NCBI GenBank assembly: GCA_029934555.1 | Contig: JAOZMA010000061.1 | Coordinates: 1 to 10,109, forward strand | Length of the DNA stretch: 10,109 nucleotides | Direction of reading: 5' to 3' | DNA from: Acidimicrobiia bacterium | Lineage (GTDB): Bacteria; Actinomycetota; Acidimicrobiia; Spongiisociales; UBA5794 | Part shown: positions 1-6,880 of the stretch, one piece after another | Layout of the letters: each line of letters begins with the position of its first letter | Numbering within the stretch: the first letter of the stretch is position 1 | The notes under the pieces: generated by a model | The model's input: the letters and a program-made list of their open reading frames with translations, nothing else | Databases searched by the model: none | Told to the model about the DNA's origin: nothing | Position numbers and translations under genes: made by a program

Positions 1-637
1 GGCCGGCCTCGACGACTACGAGGACATACTCAACGAGAACCCGATCTTCCTCGACCGGACCCGCGGTGTCGGAGTGCTCACTCCCGAAGAAGCGCAGGCA
101 TACGGCGTCACCGGACCCGCAGCCAGAGCGTCGGGTGTGAACTTCGATCTCCGCAAGGCCTTCCCCTACAGCGGGATCGAGCAGTACGAATTCGACGTCC
201 CGCTCGGAAAGCACGGAGATACGCTCGACCGCTACTTCGTTCGGATGGAGGAGATGCGCCAGTCCATCCGCATCGTCAAGCAGGTAGTAGAGACGATGCC
301 GGCCGGCGACTACCGCACCGATGATCGCAAGGTCACGCCGCCGCCACGCAAGCGCATCGACGAGTCGATGGAGGCGTTGATCCACCACTTCAAGATCTTC
401 ACCGAGGGATTTAAGGCGCCAGCGGGCGAGGTGTACCAGGCCGTCGAGTCGCCGCGGGGCGAGCTGGGCATGTACCTCGTGTCGAAGGGCGGCTCGAAGC
501 CGTGGCGCCTTCACGCCAGGACGCCGTCGTTCGCGATCGTGCAAGCCCTGCCGGTGATGCTGACCGATCAGATCGTTCCGGATGTCATCGCGACCCTCGC
601 GTCGCTCGACCCCGTACTGGGAGACGTCGACCGATGA
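1..637 (+). CDS. nuoD: NADH-quinone oxidoreductase subunit D, C-terminal part (5' end outside window)
   Basis: This is the C-terminal 211 residues of the 49-kDa-type subunit, which with NuoB forms the quinone-reducing site of complex I at the membrane interface. The frame is open from base 2, so the gene begins upstream; the GTG at 74 is an internal valine, not a start. The visible part begins with a segment around ENPIFLDRTRGVG, then GVTGPAARASGVNFDLRK, followed by the conserved end ESPRGELGMYLVSKG, the RLHARTPSFAIVQALP segment and the terminal SLDPVLGDVDR. This ending is characteristic of NuoD and of the related [NiFe]-hydrogenase large subunits, but the terminal Cys motif of hydrogenases is absent, as expected for NuoD. 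The stop codon overlaps the nuoE start (ATGA, 634-637), indicating translational coupling. It looks intact where visible. A separate NuoD, rather than a NuoCD fusion, is likely but cannot be checked here. Confidence 0.97.
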   Translation, partial: AGLDDYEDILNENPIFLDRTRGVGVLTPEEAQAYGVTGPAARASGVNFDLRKAFPYSGIEQYEFDVPLGKHGDTLDRYFVRMEEMRQSIRIVKQVVETMPAGDYRTDDRKVTPPPRKRIDESMEALIHHFKIFTEGFKAPAGEVYQAVESPRGELGMYLVSKGGSKPWRLHARTPSFAIVQALPVMLTDQIVPDVIATLASLDPVLGDVDR

Positions 638-1254
638 TCAACCACTGGAGCAGCGAGAACCAGGAGCGGGCGAAAGAGCTCCTCGAGCAGTATCCCGAAA
701 AGCGGTCGGCCGTCATGCCGCTGCTGTACGTGGCGGCCCTCGAGCACGGCTACGTCTCCGAGGATGCGATGCGTGAGGTCGCCGGACTCACCGGTCTCAC
801 GTCCGCACAGGTGCAGTCCGTCGCATCGTTCTACACGATGTACAAGCGTGAGCCGGTCGGGAAGTATCTCGTATCGGTATGCACCTCTATCTCGTGCTAC
901 CTGCGCGGCGCCGACGCCGTGCTCGAAGCGATCGAAGACGAGACCGGGATTCTTGACGGAGAGACGACACCGGACGGGAAGATCTCAGTCGAGCACGTCG
1001 AGTGCTCCGGAGCATGCGGCGGCGCACCTGCTGTGTCCGTCAACTGGGAGCTGGTCGAGGGTCTCGCGCCCGACAAGGCAAGGGACCTCATCAAGTGGCT
1101 GCGCGACGCCGAGCCGTCGGTCATCTTCGGCGACGAGATGCAGATGCTCTTCGGCGGCCAGCAGTCATTCGACTGGGGCCCCAAAGAGATCGAAGGTGCG
1201 ATAGCCGCACTGCCCGCCTTCGACCCCTACGGCACGGCAGGAGGCGAGAAGTGA
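634..1254 (+). CDS. nuoE: NADH-quinone oxidoreductase subunit E (24-kDa type, [2Fe-2S] N1a)
   Basis: A 206-residue thioredoxin-fold [2Fe-2S] protein of the NADH-oxidising module. It packs against NuoF, and its N1a cluster can take an electron from FMN. The ligands are visible as Cys83 and Cys88 (CTSISC) and Cys124 and Cys128 (CSGAC). The N-terminal helical part contains YPEKRSAVMPLLYVA and VASFYTMY, both typical of the family. ATG 634 was chosen because it overlaps the nuoD stop as ATGA and gives the usual N-terminus; the open frame extends back to 502, but that would add about 44 unrelated residues inside nuoD. After the domain there is an extension of about 45 residues (FGDEMQMLFGGQQSFDWGPK and onward), longer than the E. 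coli protein (166 aa) and resembling the extended actinobacterial NuoE. A heptad-repeat array begins 6 nt after the stop codon. Confidence 0.97.
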   Translation: MINHWSSENQERAKELLEQYPEKRSAVMPLLYVAALEHGYVSEDAMREVAGLTGLTSAQVQSVASFYTMYKREPVGKYLVSVCTSISCYLRGADAVLEAIEDETGILDGETTPDGKISVEHVECSGACGGAPAVSVNWELVEGLAPDKARDLIKWLRDAEPSVIFGDEMQMLFGGQQSFDWGPKEIEGAIAALPAFDPYGTAGGEK

Positions 1255-1260
1255 GCTACG

Positions 1261-1337
1261 AGCCAACAGCCAACAGCTCACAGCCAACAGCCGGGCGTTC
1301 TTGCTGTCTGCTGTCCGCTGTCTGCTGTCCGCCGTCA
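1261..1337. repeat. Heptanucleotide inverted array between nuoE and nuoF
   Basis: Eleven consecutive 7-nt units fill most of the nuoE/nuoF gap. The left arm is AGCCAAC, AGCCAAC, AGCTCAC, AGCCAAC, AGCCGGG (1261-1295). After a 7-nt spacer come GCTGTCT, GCTGTCC, GCTGTCT, GCTGTCC, GCCGTCA (1303-1337). Because both arms share the 7-nt period, the four ACAGC blocks (1266-1270, 1273-1277, 1280-1284, 1287-1291) line up in register with the four GCTGT blocks (1324-1328, 1317-1321, 1310-1314, 1303-1307). This gives four 5-bp helices separated by symmetric 2x2 mismatches and closed by an 11-nt loop. There is no following T-tract, so it does not look like a classical intrinsic terminator. The structure is read by eye; the function is unknown. 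Confidence 0.9.
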
Positions 1338-1362
1338 TCTCATACCAGAGGTATGCGATGAC
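1334..1362 (+). promoter_or_regulatory. Hairpin enclosing the nuoF Shine-Dalgarno and start codon
   Basis: A near-perfect dyad in which GTCATC (1334-1339) pairs with GATGAC (1357-1362) and CATACC (1341-1346) pairs with GGTATG (1350-1355). There is one T-C mismatch (1340/1356) and a 3-nt AGA loop (1347-1349), giving 12 bp in 29 nt. The likely Shine-Dalgarno AGAGG (1347-1351) lies in the loop and upper stem, and the nuoF ATG (1358-1360) lies in the lower stem. If formed in the mRNA it would hide the ribosome binding site, so it could control nuoF translation. The DNA dyad could instead be a protein operator. It is contiguous with the heptad array and has a counterpart at nuoJ. Confidence 0.75.
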
Positions 1363-2668
1363 ACAGAAGATCCTTCTCTCTCGCATGGAAGCTCATCCTT
1401 CTGACTCGCAGACGCTGGCTCGCTACGTCGACACCGGCGGATACGCCACGCTGCGCAAGGCCCTCAAGTCGATGACTCCTGAAGAGGTCACCGCAGAAGT
1501 CAAAGCGTCGAACATTCGCGGTCGGGGCGGGGCGTCGTTCCCGACCGGCGTGAAGTGGGGATTCCTGCCGCCCGACATTCGACCCCGCTACCTCGTCGTC
1601 AACGGTGATGAGTCCGAGCCGGGCACGTTCAAAGACCGGATGCTGCTCGAACGCGACCCCCATCAACTGCTCGAAGGGATCATCCTCTCCGCTTACGCGC
1701 TCGACGTGCACGAGTCGTTCGTCTACATCCGGGGCGAGTACCCCAAGCCGGCACGTCGTCTCCAGAGGGCGATCGACGAAGCGTATGAGGCCGGCTATCT
1801 CGGCGGGAACATCCTCGGTTCTGGATTCGATCTCGATGTCGTCGTCCACCTCGGTGCCGGCGCGTACATCTGTGGTGAGGAGACCGCCCTGCTGTCGAGC
1901 CTCGAAGGTCGGCGAGGCGAACCCCGTCTCAAGCCGCCGTTCCCTGCTGTTGAAGGTCTCTACTCGAAGCCGACGATCGTCAACAACGTTGAGACGATCT
2001 CGAACGTCCCCTGGATCGTCGAGAACGGTGGAGCGAAGTACGCAGCGATCGGACCCGAGACGTCGTCGGGGACTCGCGTGATGTCGCTGTCCGGTCACCT
2101 CAAAAAGCCGGGCGACTACGAGGTCGTCGCCGGGATCACCTGGCGCGAACTGATCTACGAAGTCGGCGGCGGCATCCTTGACGATCGTGAACTCAAGGCC
2201 TGGGTGCCCGGTGGCGCATCGGCTCCATGGTTCGTCCCGGCCGAGCATCTTGACACACCCGTCACCATCGACGACATCGCCAAGCAGGGTTCGATGATCG
2301 GATCGGGTGCCGTCATCGTGATGGACGACTCCACGAACGTTGTCGGCGCCGCCCATCGCCTGGTCCGCTTCTTCTCCCACGAGTCATGTGGACAGTGCAC
2401 GCCCTGCAGGGAAGGCACCACCTGGCTCGAGCGCATCCTCCTCCGGATCCTCGACGGATACGGCCGACCGGAAGACATCGGCCTTCTGCTCGACGTCTCC
2501 GACAACATCAGCCCCGGGCTCACATGGCCTCCCGCGATGACGACGATCTGTCCTCTCGGTCCATCGTCGACCGCCCCCGTCGTCTCGATGATGAAGTACT
2601 TCCGCGACGAAGTCGAAGCGATGATCAGCGGAGCGCCGATCAGCATTGGAGGTGTGTCTCGTGGCTGA
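1358..2668 (+). CDS. nuoF: NADH-quinone oxidoreductase subunit F (51-kDa type; NADH, FMN and [4Fe-4S] N3)
   Basis: A 436-residue catalytic subunit that oxidises NADH with FMN and passes electrons to cluster N3. The glycine-rich segment RGRGGASFPTGVKWGF (residues 54-69), then NGDESEPGT (82-90) and GAGAYICGEETAL (166-178), are the expected FMN- and NADH-binding elements. Three N3 ligands are in CGQCTPC (Cys344, 347, 350) and the fourth is Cys398. The sequence around Cys398 is ICPLGPSSTAPV, where many NuoF proteins have a CALG-D-like segment; the preceding SPGLTWPPAM segment is also less usual. ATG 1358 is preferred over an in-frame ATG at 1301: it has AGAGG 6 nt upstream and gives a normal N-terminus, whereas the earlier start would translate repeat DNA. 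The 3' end overlaps nuoG by 8 nt. Translation initiation may be controlled by the hairpin at the start codon. Confidence 0.97.
   Translation: MTQKILLSRMEAHPSDSQTLARYVDTGGYATLRKALKSMTPEEVTAEVKASNIRGRGGASFPTGVKWGFLPPDIRPRYLVVNGDESEPGTFKDRMLLERDPHQLLEGIILSAYALDVHESFVYIRGEYPKPARRLQRAIDEAYEAGYLGGNILGSGFDLDVVVHLGAGAYICGEETALLSSLEGRRGEPRLKPPFPAVEGLYSKPTIVNNVETISNVPWIVENGGAKYAAIGPETSSGTRVMSLSGHLKKPGDYEVVAGITWRELIYEVGGGILDDRELKAWVPGGASAPWFVPAEHLDTPVTIDDIAKQGSMIGSGAVIVMDDSTNVVGAAHRLVRFFSHESCGQCTPCREGTTWLERILLRILDGYGRPEDIGLLLDVSDNISPGLTWPPAMTTICPLGPSSTAPVVSMMKYFRDEVEAMISGAPISIGGVSRG
2648..2652 (+). promoter_or_regulatory. Shine-Dalgarno that sets the nuoG GTG start
   Basis: GGAGG lies 8 nt upstream of GTG 2661, inside the end of nuoF. 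It rules against the longer in-frame TTG at 2646, which would leave the ribosome site within the coding sequence. The protein beginning at GTG 2661 starts with the normal ferredoxin-like domain (AEERATVTINLDG). Confidence 0.75.
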
Positions 2669-5099
2669 AGAACGCGCCACCGTGACGATCAACCTCGACG
2701 GCGTTGACATCCAGGTCGAATCCGGCCAGGCACTCATCGACGCAGCCGAACTGGCGGGGACGTACATTCCCCGTTTCTGTTACCACCCACGGCTGAAGCC
2801 GGTCGGCCTTTGCCGTGCTTGCCTCGTCGAGGTTGAAGGACCGCGCGGGACGGCGCTCGTCCCTTCGTGCACGACGCCGGTCGGCGAAGGCATGATCGTC
2901 CACACGCAGTCGGAGACGGTGAAGAAGGCCCAGGAGGGTGTTCTCGAGTTCCTGCTGATCAACCACCCGCTCGACTGCCCGGTCTGTGACAAAGGCGGCG
3001 AGTGCCCCCTCCAGGACCAGGCCTACGCGTTCGGTGCCGGCGAGACCCGATTCGTCGAAGAGAAGCGCCACTACGAGAAGCCGATCGAGATCTCGGATCT
3101 GATCCTTCTCGACCGTGAGCGCTGCATCCTGTGTGGCCGATGCACCCGCTTCTCGGACGAGGTCTCCGGCGATCCGCTCATCGAGTTCAAGGATCGCGGG
3201 AACTACGTCCAGGTCATGACGTTCCCCGATGAGCCGTTCGCCTCCTACTTCTCCGGCAACACCGTCCAGATCTGCCCGGTCGGTGCTCTGACCGCGAAGC
3301 CGTACCGGTTCAAGGCTCGTCCGTGGGACATCGATGGTGTTGAATCCGTCTCGCTGGTCGACGCCGTTCACTCGAAGATCTCTGTGCAGACGAGTCACAA
3401 CGAGATCGTTCGCATCTACGGCATCGACAACGACGCGACGAATCACGGATGGCTGTCCGACAAGGACCGGTTCATCTTCAACTACGGCCAATCCGAGGAC
3501 CGGCTCACGACACCGCTCATCAAGGAAGATGGGGAGTTCAAGGAAGCCACCTGGGCCGAAGCGATCACTCTCGTCTCCGAGCGCCTCGGATCCTTCGACG
3601 CCGACAAGGTCGCCGGCATCGGTGGCGCACGCTCGACGAACGAAGACGCCTACGTCTTCTCGAAGTTCCTCCGCTCCGTGGTCGGAACCCCCCACCTCGA
3701 TGCCCAGATCGGTGATGGCCTCAACGCGGCATTCGCAGCAGCCGTCACGCCCCGTGCAGAGATCAACGATCTCGAGACGGTGAAGACGATCCTGCTGTGG
3801 GGACCCGATCTGAAGGAAGAACTTCCCGTTCTGTATCTCCGGGTGCGCCGGGCCGCCACAGAACTCGGAGCGAACCTTGTCATCTTCCACCCGCGACGCA
3901 CCGGTCTCGACGGCGTCGCCACACACACGTTCCAATACAAGCCCGGGACGGGTCCGGATGTGCTGCGCAAACTGGTAGCCGGTGACGGCGAGTACGCCGA
4001 AGCCCGTAGGACGCTTGGCGAGGGCCCCGTTCTCGCCCTTGTTGGACGAACGGGACTCACCGAGGATCCGGACCTGGCCGAGGCGGTCGCCGCCTTCGCT
4101 CTGGACCTTCCCGACGCCAGGATCATGCCGCTCATGCGCCGCGGCAACGTCTTCGGCGCCCTCGACATGGGGGTCACACCGGCCCTGCTCCCCGGCCGGG
4201 TAGCGATCGACGACGAAGCCGGTCGGACTGCGCTCGAAGAGCACTGGGGTCCGCTTCCCGACGGTGCCGGTCTCGATACGACAGGGATCCTCGAAGGTCT
4301 CGCAAGCGGCCAACTCAGTGCACTCGTGCTCAACGGCGCGGATCCGATTCGCGACTATCCGACACCGTCGACCGCCGCCGCGGCACTCGACGTCGCCGAG
4401 TTCGTCGTTTCGTTCGAGATGTTCATGTCCGACTCGGCTGCCTACGCCGACGTGATCTTCCCGGTCGTCGGCCTCGGTGAGGTCGAGGGAACCGCCACAA
4501 ACCTCGAAGGCCGGGTCCAGAAGGTGAACCGAATCGTCCTGCCGGCCGGGATGTCCCGGCCCGTGTGGTCGATTCTCAATGACCTGGCGGCCACGATGGG
4601 GACCGAGTTCGATGCAGCATCGGTGGAAGCCGTCGGAGCCGAGATCACCTCGGTCGCACCCGCCTACGGCGGCGTCGCCTGGGATCGCCTGTCGTGGGGC
4701 GATGACAAGGAAGGCCTCGTTCTTCCCGGACCCGACGGCACACAGCCGCTCGAGTACACGCCGATCGACCGCAGCGTTCCCGTCGCATCCGGTCATCGCG
4801 TCCTCCACACCGCTCGAGTTCTCTACGACGACGGTGTCATGATGCGCCACAGCCCGGGCATCTCGGGGCTTGCCTCAAGAGGGGCCGCCTATCTCCACCC
4901 GAGGGATGCGTCCGTGCTCGCCGTCACCGAGGGAGACGAGATCGACATCACCGTGGACGGCGAGGTCCGACTCCCGGTCGTGATCGACCCGAGCCTCGTC
5001 GAAGGCACCGTCTACGTGCCGTTCAACCTTGCGGCAACCGCCGGACTCGGTGCAGTCGGAACGCTGCGGATCGACGCGGTTCGAGGGGGTGACGACTGA
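2661..5099 (+). CDS. nuoG: NADH-quinone oxidoreductase subunit G (75-kDa type; clusters N1b, N4, N5; N7 site lost)
   Basis: An 812-residue electron-conducting subunit of the peripheral arm. The ferredoxin-like domain (about 5-85) has N1b ligands Cys40, Cys51, Cys54 and Cys70. The next region binds N5 through His102, Cys106, Cys109 and Cys115 (HPLDCPVCDKGGEC). N4 uses Cys155, Cys158, Cys161 (CILCGRC) and Cys205 (ICPVGAL). The rest is the degenerate molybdopterin-oxidoreductase-like domain, with NLEGRVQKVNR in its later part and a C-terminal beta-barrel-like domain (RHSPGISGLASRGAAYLHP onward). In Thermus NuoG four cysteines bind N7; by manual alignment the equivalent residues here are Ser231, Asp234, Ser238 and Ser266, so N7 should be absent. 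GTG 2661 overlaps nuoF by 8 nt and the stop overlaps nuoH by 1 nt. A long minus-strand open frame opposite this gene is a codon-bias shadow. Confidence 0.96.
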   Translation: MAEERATVTINLDGVDIQVESGQALIDAAELAGTYIPRFCYHPRLKPVGLCRACLVEVEGPRGTALVPSCTTPVGEGMIVHTQSETVKKAQEGVLEFLLINHPLDCPVCDKGGECPLQDQAYAFGAGETRFVEEKRHYEKPIEISDLILLDRERCILCGRCTRFSDEVSGDPLIEFKDRGNYVQVMTFPDEPFASYFSGNTVQICPVGALTAKPYRFKARPWDIDGVESVSLVDAVHSKISVQTSHNEIVRIYGIDNDATNHGWLSDKDRFIFNYGQSEDRLTTPLIKEDGEFKEATWAEAITLVSERLGSFDADKVAGIGGARSTNEDAYVFSKFLRSVVGTPHLDAQIGDGLNAAFAAAVTPRAEINDLETVKTILLWGPDLKEELPVLYLRVRRAATELGANLVIFHPRRTGLDGVATHTFQYKPGTGPDVLRKLVAGDGEYAEARRTLGEGPVLALVGRTGLTEDPDLAEAVAAFALDLPDARIMPLMRRGNVFGALDMGVTPALLPGRVAIDDEAGRTALEEHWGPLPDGAGLDTTGILEGLASGQLSALVLNGADPIRDYPTPSTAAAALDVAEFVVSFEMFMSDSAAYADVIFPVVGLGEVEGTATNLEGRVQKVNRIVLPAGMSRPVWSILNDLAATMGTEFDAASVEAVGAEITSVAPAYGGVAWDRLSWGDDKEGLVLPGPDGTQPLEYTPIDRSVPVASGHRVLHTARVLYDDGVMMRHSPGISGLASRGAAYLHPRDASVLAVTEGDEIDITVDGEVRLPVVIDPSLVEGTVYVPFNLAATAGLGAVGTLRIDAVRGGDD

Positions 5100-6139
5100 T
5101 GGAGGACTTCATTGTCGCAGCCGTCAAAGTTGTCATCGCTTTCGCACTCCTGTTCATGGTCGTCCTGTTGATCGTCTGGGCGGAGCGACGGATCGTCGCC
5201 TTCATGCAGAACCGTCTTGGCCCAACACGGGCGGGACCGTTCGGAATACTGCAGACGCTTGCCGACGGCATGAAGCTGCTGTTCAAGGAGTCGTTGACTC
5301 CGCGCAACGCAGAGGTCTTTCTCTATCTCGCCGCTCCTGTGATGGCCCTGCTCCCCGCCCTGTTGATCTTCCTCGTGATCCCGATCGGTGCACCGATCAC
5401 AATCGGGGACACGACGTACACGCTGCAGGTCACCGACCTCAACGTCGGCGTGCTTTACGTCCTGGCTCTGTCGTCGATGGCCGTGTACGCGATCACGCTC
5501 GCCGGCTGGGCATCGGGATCGAAGTACCCGCTCCTCGGATCCGTGCGCGCAGCGGCACAGATGATCTCCTACGAGGCGGCGATCGGACTCGCCCTCGTCC
5601 CCGTGATCATGTTCGCCGGCACCACCTCGATCGCCGGGATCGTCGAAGCACAGGGCGCCACTTACTTCGGATTCCTTCCCGCATGGAACATCGTGTTGCT
5701 TCCATCGTTCGTCGTGTTCGTGATCGCCGCGTTCGCAGAGACGAACCGGGCGCCCTTCGACCTGGTCGAGGCCGAGCAGGAGATCGTCGGAGGGTTCCAC
5801 ACGGAGTACTCGGGTTTCCGCTTCGCCCTGTTCTTCCTCGCCGAGTACATCAATCTCTTCACCATGTCGGCGCTCACCGTGACGTTCTTCCTGGGCGGCT
5901 GGAATGGGCCGACCTTCGGACCGACCTGGCTGGTGTGGATCCTCCCGGTGATTTGGTTCTTCGTGAAGACGTTCGCCATCATCTTCCTCTTCATCTGGGT
6001 TCGGGGAACGCTCCCGAGGATGCGGTACGACCAGTTGATGGCCTTCGGTTGGAAGCGTCTCATCCCCGTCTCGCTGGCGTGGATCATCCTTGCGATGATC
6101 GCCATGGGGATCCGCAGATATGGGTTGCCATGGGCATGA
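5099..6139 (+). CDS. nuoH: NADH-quinone oxidoreductase subunit H (ND1-like membrane subunit)
   Basis: A 346-residue integral membrane protein with about eight hydrophobic segments. It anchors the peripheral arm and forms the membrane-side part of the quinone chamber. The first transmembrane helix leads into WAERRIVAFMQNRLGPTRAG (27-46) and DGMKLLFKE (56-64), the conserved surface facing NuoB/NuoD. The acidic loop AETNRAPFDLVEAEQEIVGG (213-232), with Glu214, Asp221, Glu224, Glu226 and Glu228, is the family signature and is thought to link quinone chemistry to proton transfer. The length is normal. The ATG overlaps the nuoG stop in TGATG, with a strong GAGGGGG ribosome site at 5083-5089, and nuoI follows after 13 nt. 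Nothing suggests truncation or frameshift. Confidence 0.97.
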   Translation: MEDFIVAAVKVVIAFALLFMVVLLIVWAERRIVAFMQNRLGPTRAGPFGILQTLADGMKLLFKESLTPRNAEVFLYLAAPVMALLPALLIFLVIPIGAPITIGDTTYTLQVTDLNVGVLYVLALSSMAVYAITLAGWASGSKYPLLGSVRAAAQMISYEAAIGLALVPVIMFAGTTSIAGIVEAQGATYFGFLPAWNIVLLPSFVVFVIAAFAETNRAPFDLVEAEQEIVGGFHTEYSGFRFALFFLAEYINLFTMSALTVTFFLGGWNGPTFGPTWLVWILPVIWFFVKTFAIIFLFIWVRGTLPRMRYDQLMAFGWKRLIPVSLAWIILAMIAMGIRRYGLPWA

Positions 6140-6152
6140 GGGGAGTGACGCG

Positions 6153-6848
6153 ATGAGCATGATCGGAGACCTCTTCGGCCCGTGGAAGGGCTTCACGGTG
6201 ACGTTCCGTCAGATGTTCAAGCCGAAAGTGACGACGCGCTATCCGAAGGACAAGCGTGTGAAGCCGCAGCGGTTCCACGGACGACACGTCCTGAACCGCT
6301 ACCCCGACGGCATGGAGAAGTGCATCGGGTGCGAGCTCTGTGCGGGTGTCTGCCCGGCCAACTGCATCTACGTGCGCGGTGCGGACAATCCGGTCGATGA
6401 CCCGGTGAGCCCGGGGGAGCGATTCGGATTCGTCTACGAGATCAACATGCTGCGATGCATCTTCTGCGGTCTGTGCGTCGAAGCATGTCCGACCGAGGCG
6501 ATCACGATGACGCACCTCTTCGAGATGTCCGTCACCGATCGGGAAGAGGGGATCTTCACCAAGGACTCGCTCCTCGTCGACCCGGACGGGACGCCGAACC
6601 ATCCGCTCCCCGAAACGCCACTGATCGACATCAACGAACTCAAGCTCGGCGACGGCTGGATGCGAGCCACGGCGCCGTCGGGACGCGCCACCTTCGAGGG
6701 CATAGAAGCCTGGAGTCCGAGCGCGCGAATGGGCGGAATGGCGCCAGCGGAACCCAGCCAACAGCAGACAGCGGACAGCGGACGGCAAGAAGCCGCCAGC
6801 AAGAAGCCGACAGCAGACGGCGGACAGCCAGAGGAGGAGTCCTCATGA
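6153..6848 (+). CDS. nuoI: NADH-quinone oxidoreductase subunit I (two [4Fe-4S], N6a/N6b) with a repeat-encoded C-terminal tail
   Basis: A 231-residue ferredoxin-type subunit that carries electrons from the NuoG clusters to N2 in NuoB. Two motifs are intact: CIGCELCAGVCP (Cys57, 60, 63, 67, with Cys71 nearby) and CIFCGLCVEACP (Cys102, 105, 108, 112). An N-terminal amphipathic stretch (IGDLFGPWKGFTVTFRQMF) is typical for membrane-surface attachment. ATG 6153 has AGGGGAG 7 nt upstream; the open frame to 6120 lies inside nuoH, and ATG 6159 is a less likely start. The family domain ends before about residue 200. Residues 202-231 are encoded by a 7-nt DNA repeat and show a 7-residue period (SQQQTAD, SGRQEAA, SKKPTAD, GGQPEEE), hydrophilic and probably disordered. 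The tail looks acquired through repeat insertion or expansion and is unlikely to be needed for catalysis. Confidence 0.96.
   Translation: MSMIGDLFGPWKGFTVTFRQMFKPKVTTRYPKDKRVKPQRFHGRHVLNRYPDGMEKCIGCELCAGVCPANCIYVRGADNPVDDPVSPGERFGFVYEINMLRCIFCGLCVEACPTEAITMTHLFEMSVTDREEGIFTKDSLLVDPDGTPNHPLPETPLIDINELKLGDGWMRATAPSGRATFEGIEAWSPSARMGGMAPAEPSQQQTADSGRQEAASKKPTADGGQPEEESS
6756..6832. repeat. Heptanucleotide array inside the 3' end of nuoI
   Basis: Eleven head-to-tail 7-nt units: AGCCAAC, AGCAGAC, AGCGGAC, AGCGGAC, GGCAAGA, AGCCGCC, AGCAAGA, AGCCGAC, AGCAGAC, GGCGGAC, AGCCAGA. Most fit AGCNNAC with some decay. The 19 nt at 6761-6779 are the exact reverse complement of 1310-1328 in the nuoE/nuoF array. 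Since 3 units equal 7 codons, the array encodes a 7-residue-periodic peptide at the NuoI C-terminus. Together with the opposite-sense units at 6881-6915 it forms an inverted pair across the nuoI/nuoJ junction. Confidence 0.9.
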
Positions 6849-6853
6849 GAGTG

Positions 6854-6866
6854 ACGCCACAGGCGT
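6854..6866 (+). other. Small hairpin just after the nuoI stop
   Basis: ACGCC (6854-6858) and GGCGT (6862-6866) form a 5-bp stem with a 3-nt ACA loop, 5 nt after the nuoI stop. It lies in the loop of the larger foldback between the repeat arms at 6756-6832 and 6881-6915. It is short, may be chance, and has no T-tract after it. Confidence 0.35.
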
Positions 6867-6880
6867 GCTCCGGGATGCTG

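Noticed and set aside
1261..1337. CRISPR array
   Set aside because: Units are 7 nt without unique spacers and switch to the complementary sense half-way; there are no cas genes.
1261..1337. Intrinsic transcription terminator between nuoE and nuoF
   Set aside because: The stem is broken every 5 bp and no T-tract follows; the operon continues with nuoF, and the same holds at nuoI/nuoJ.
1301..1357. Longer nuoF start at ATG 1301
   Set aside because: The extra 19 residues come from the GCTGTNN array; ATG 1358 has AGAGG upstream and the usual N-terminus.
1340..2380. A 346-codon minus-strand open frame opposite nuoF
   Set aside because: Overlaps conserved nuoF sequence entirely and shows no domain or initiation signal; codon-bias shadow.
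2640..4850. A 736-codon open frame on the minus strand opposite nuoG
   Set aside because: It mirrors a strongly conserved gene with G/C-biased third positions, has low-complexity Arg/Asp/Gly/Val-rich composition, shows no recognisable domain, and has no convincing ribosome site. It is an antisense shadow.
5012..6196. A 394-codon minus-strand open frame opposite nuoH
   Set aside because: The translation is extremely rich in His, Asp, Glu and Arg, as expected from the reverse complement of a membrane protein gene; no family features.
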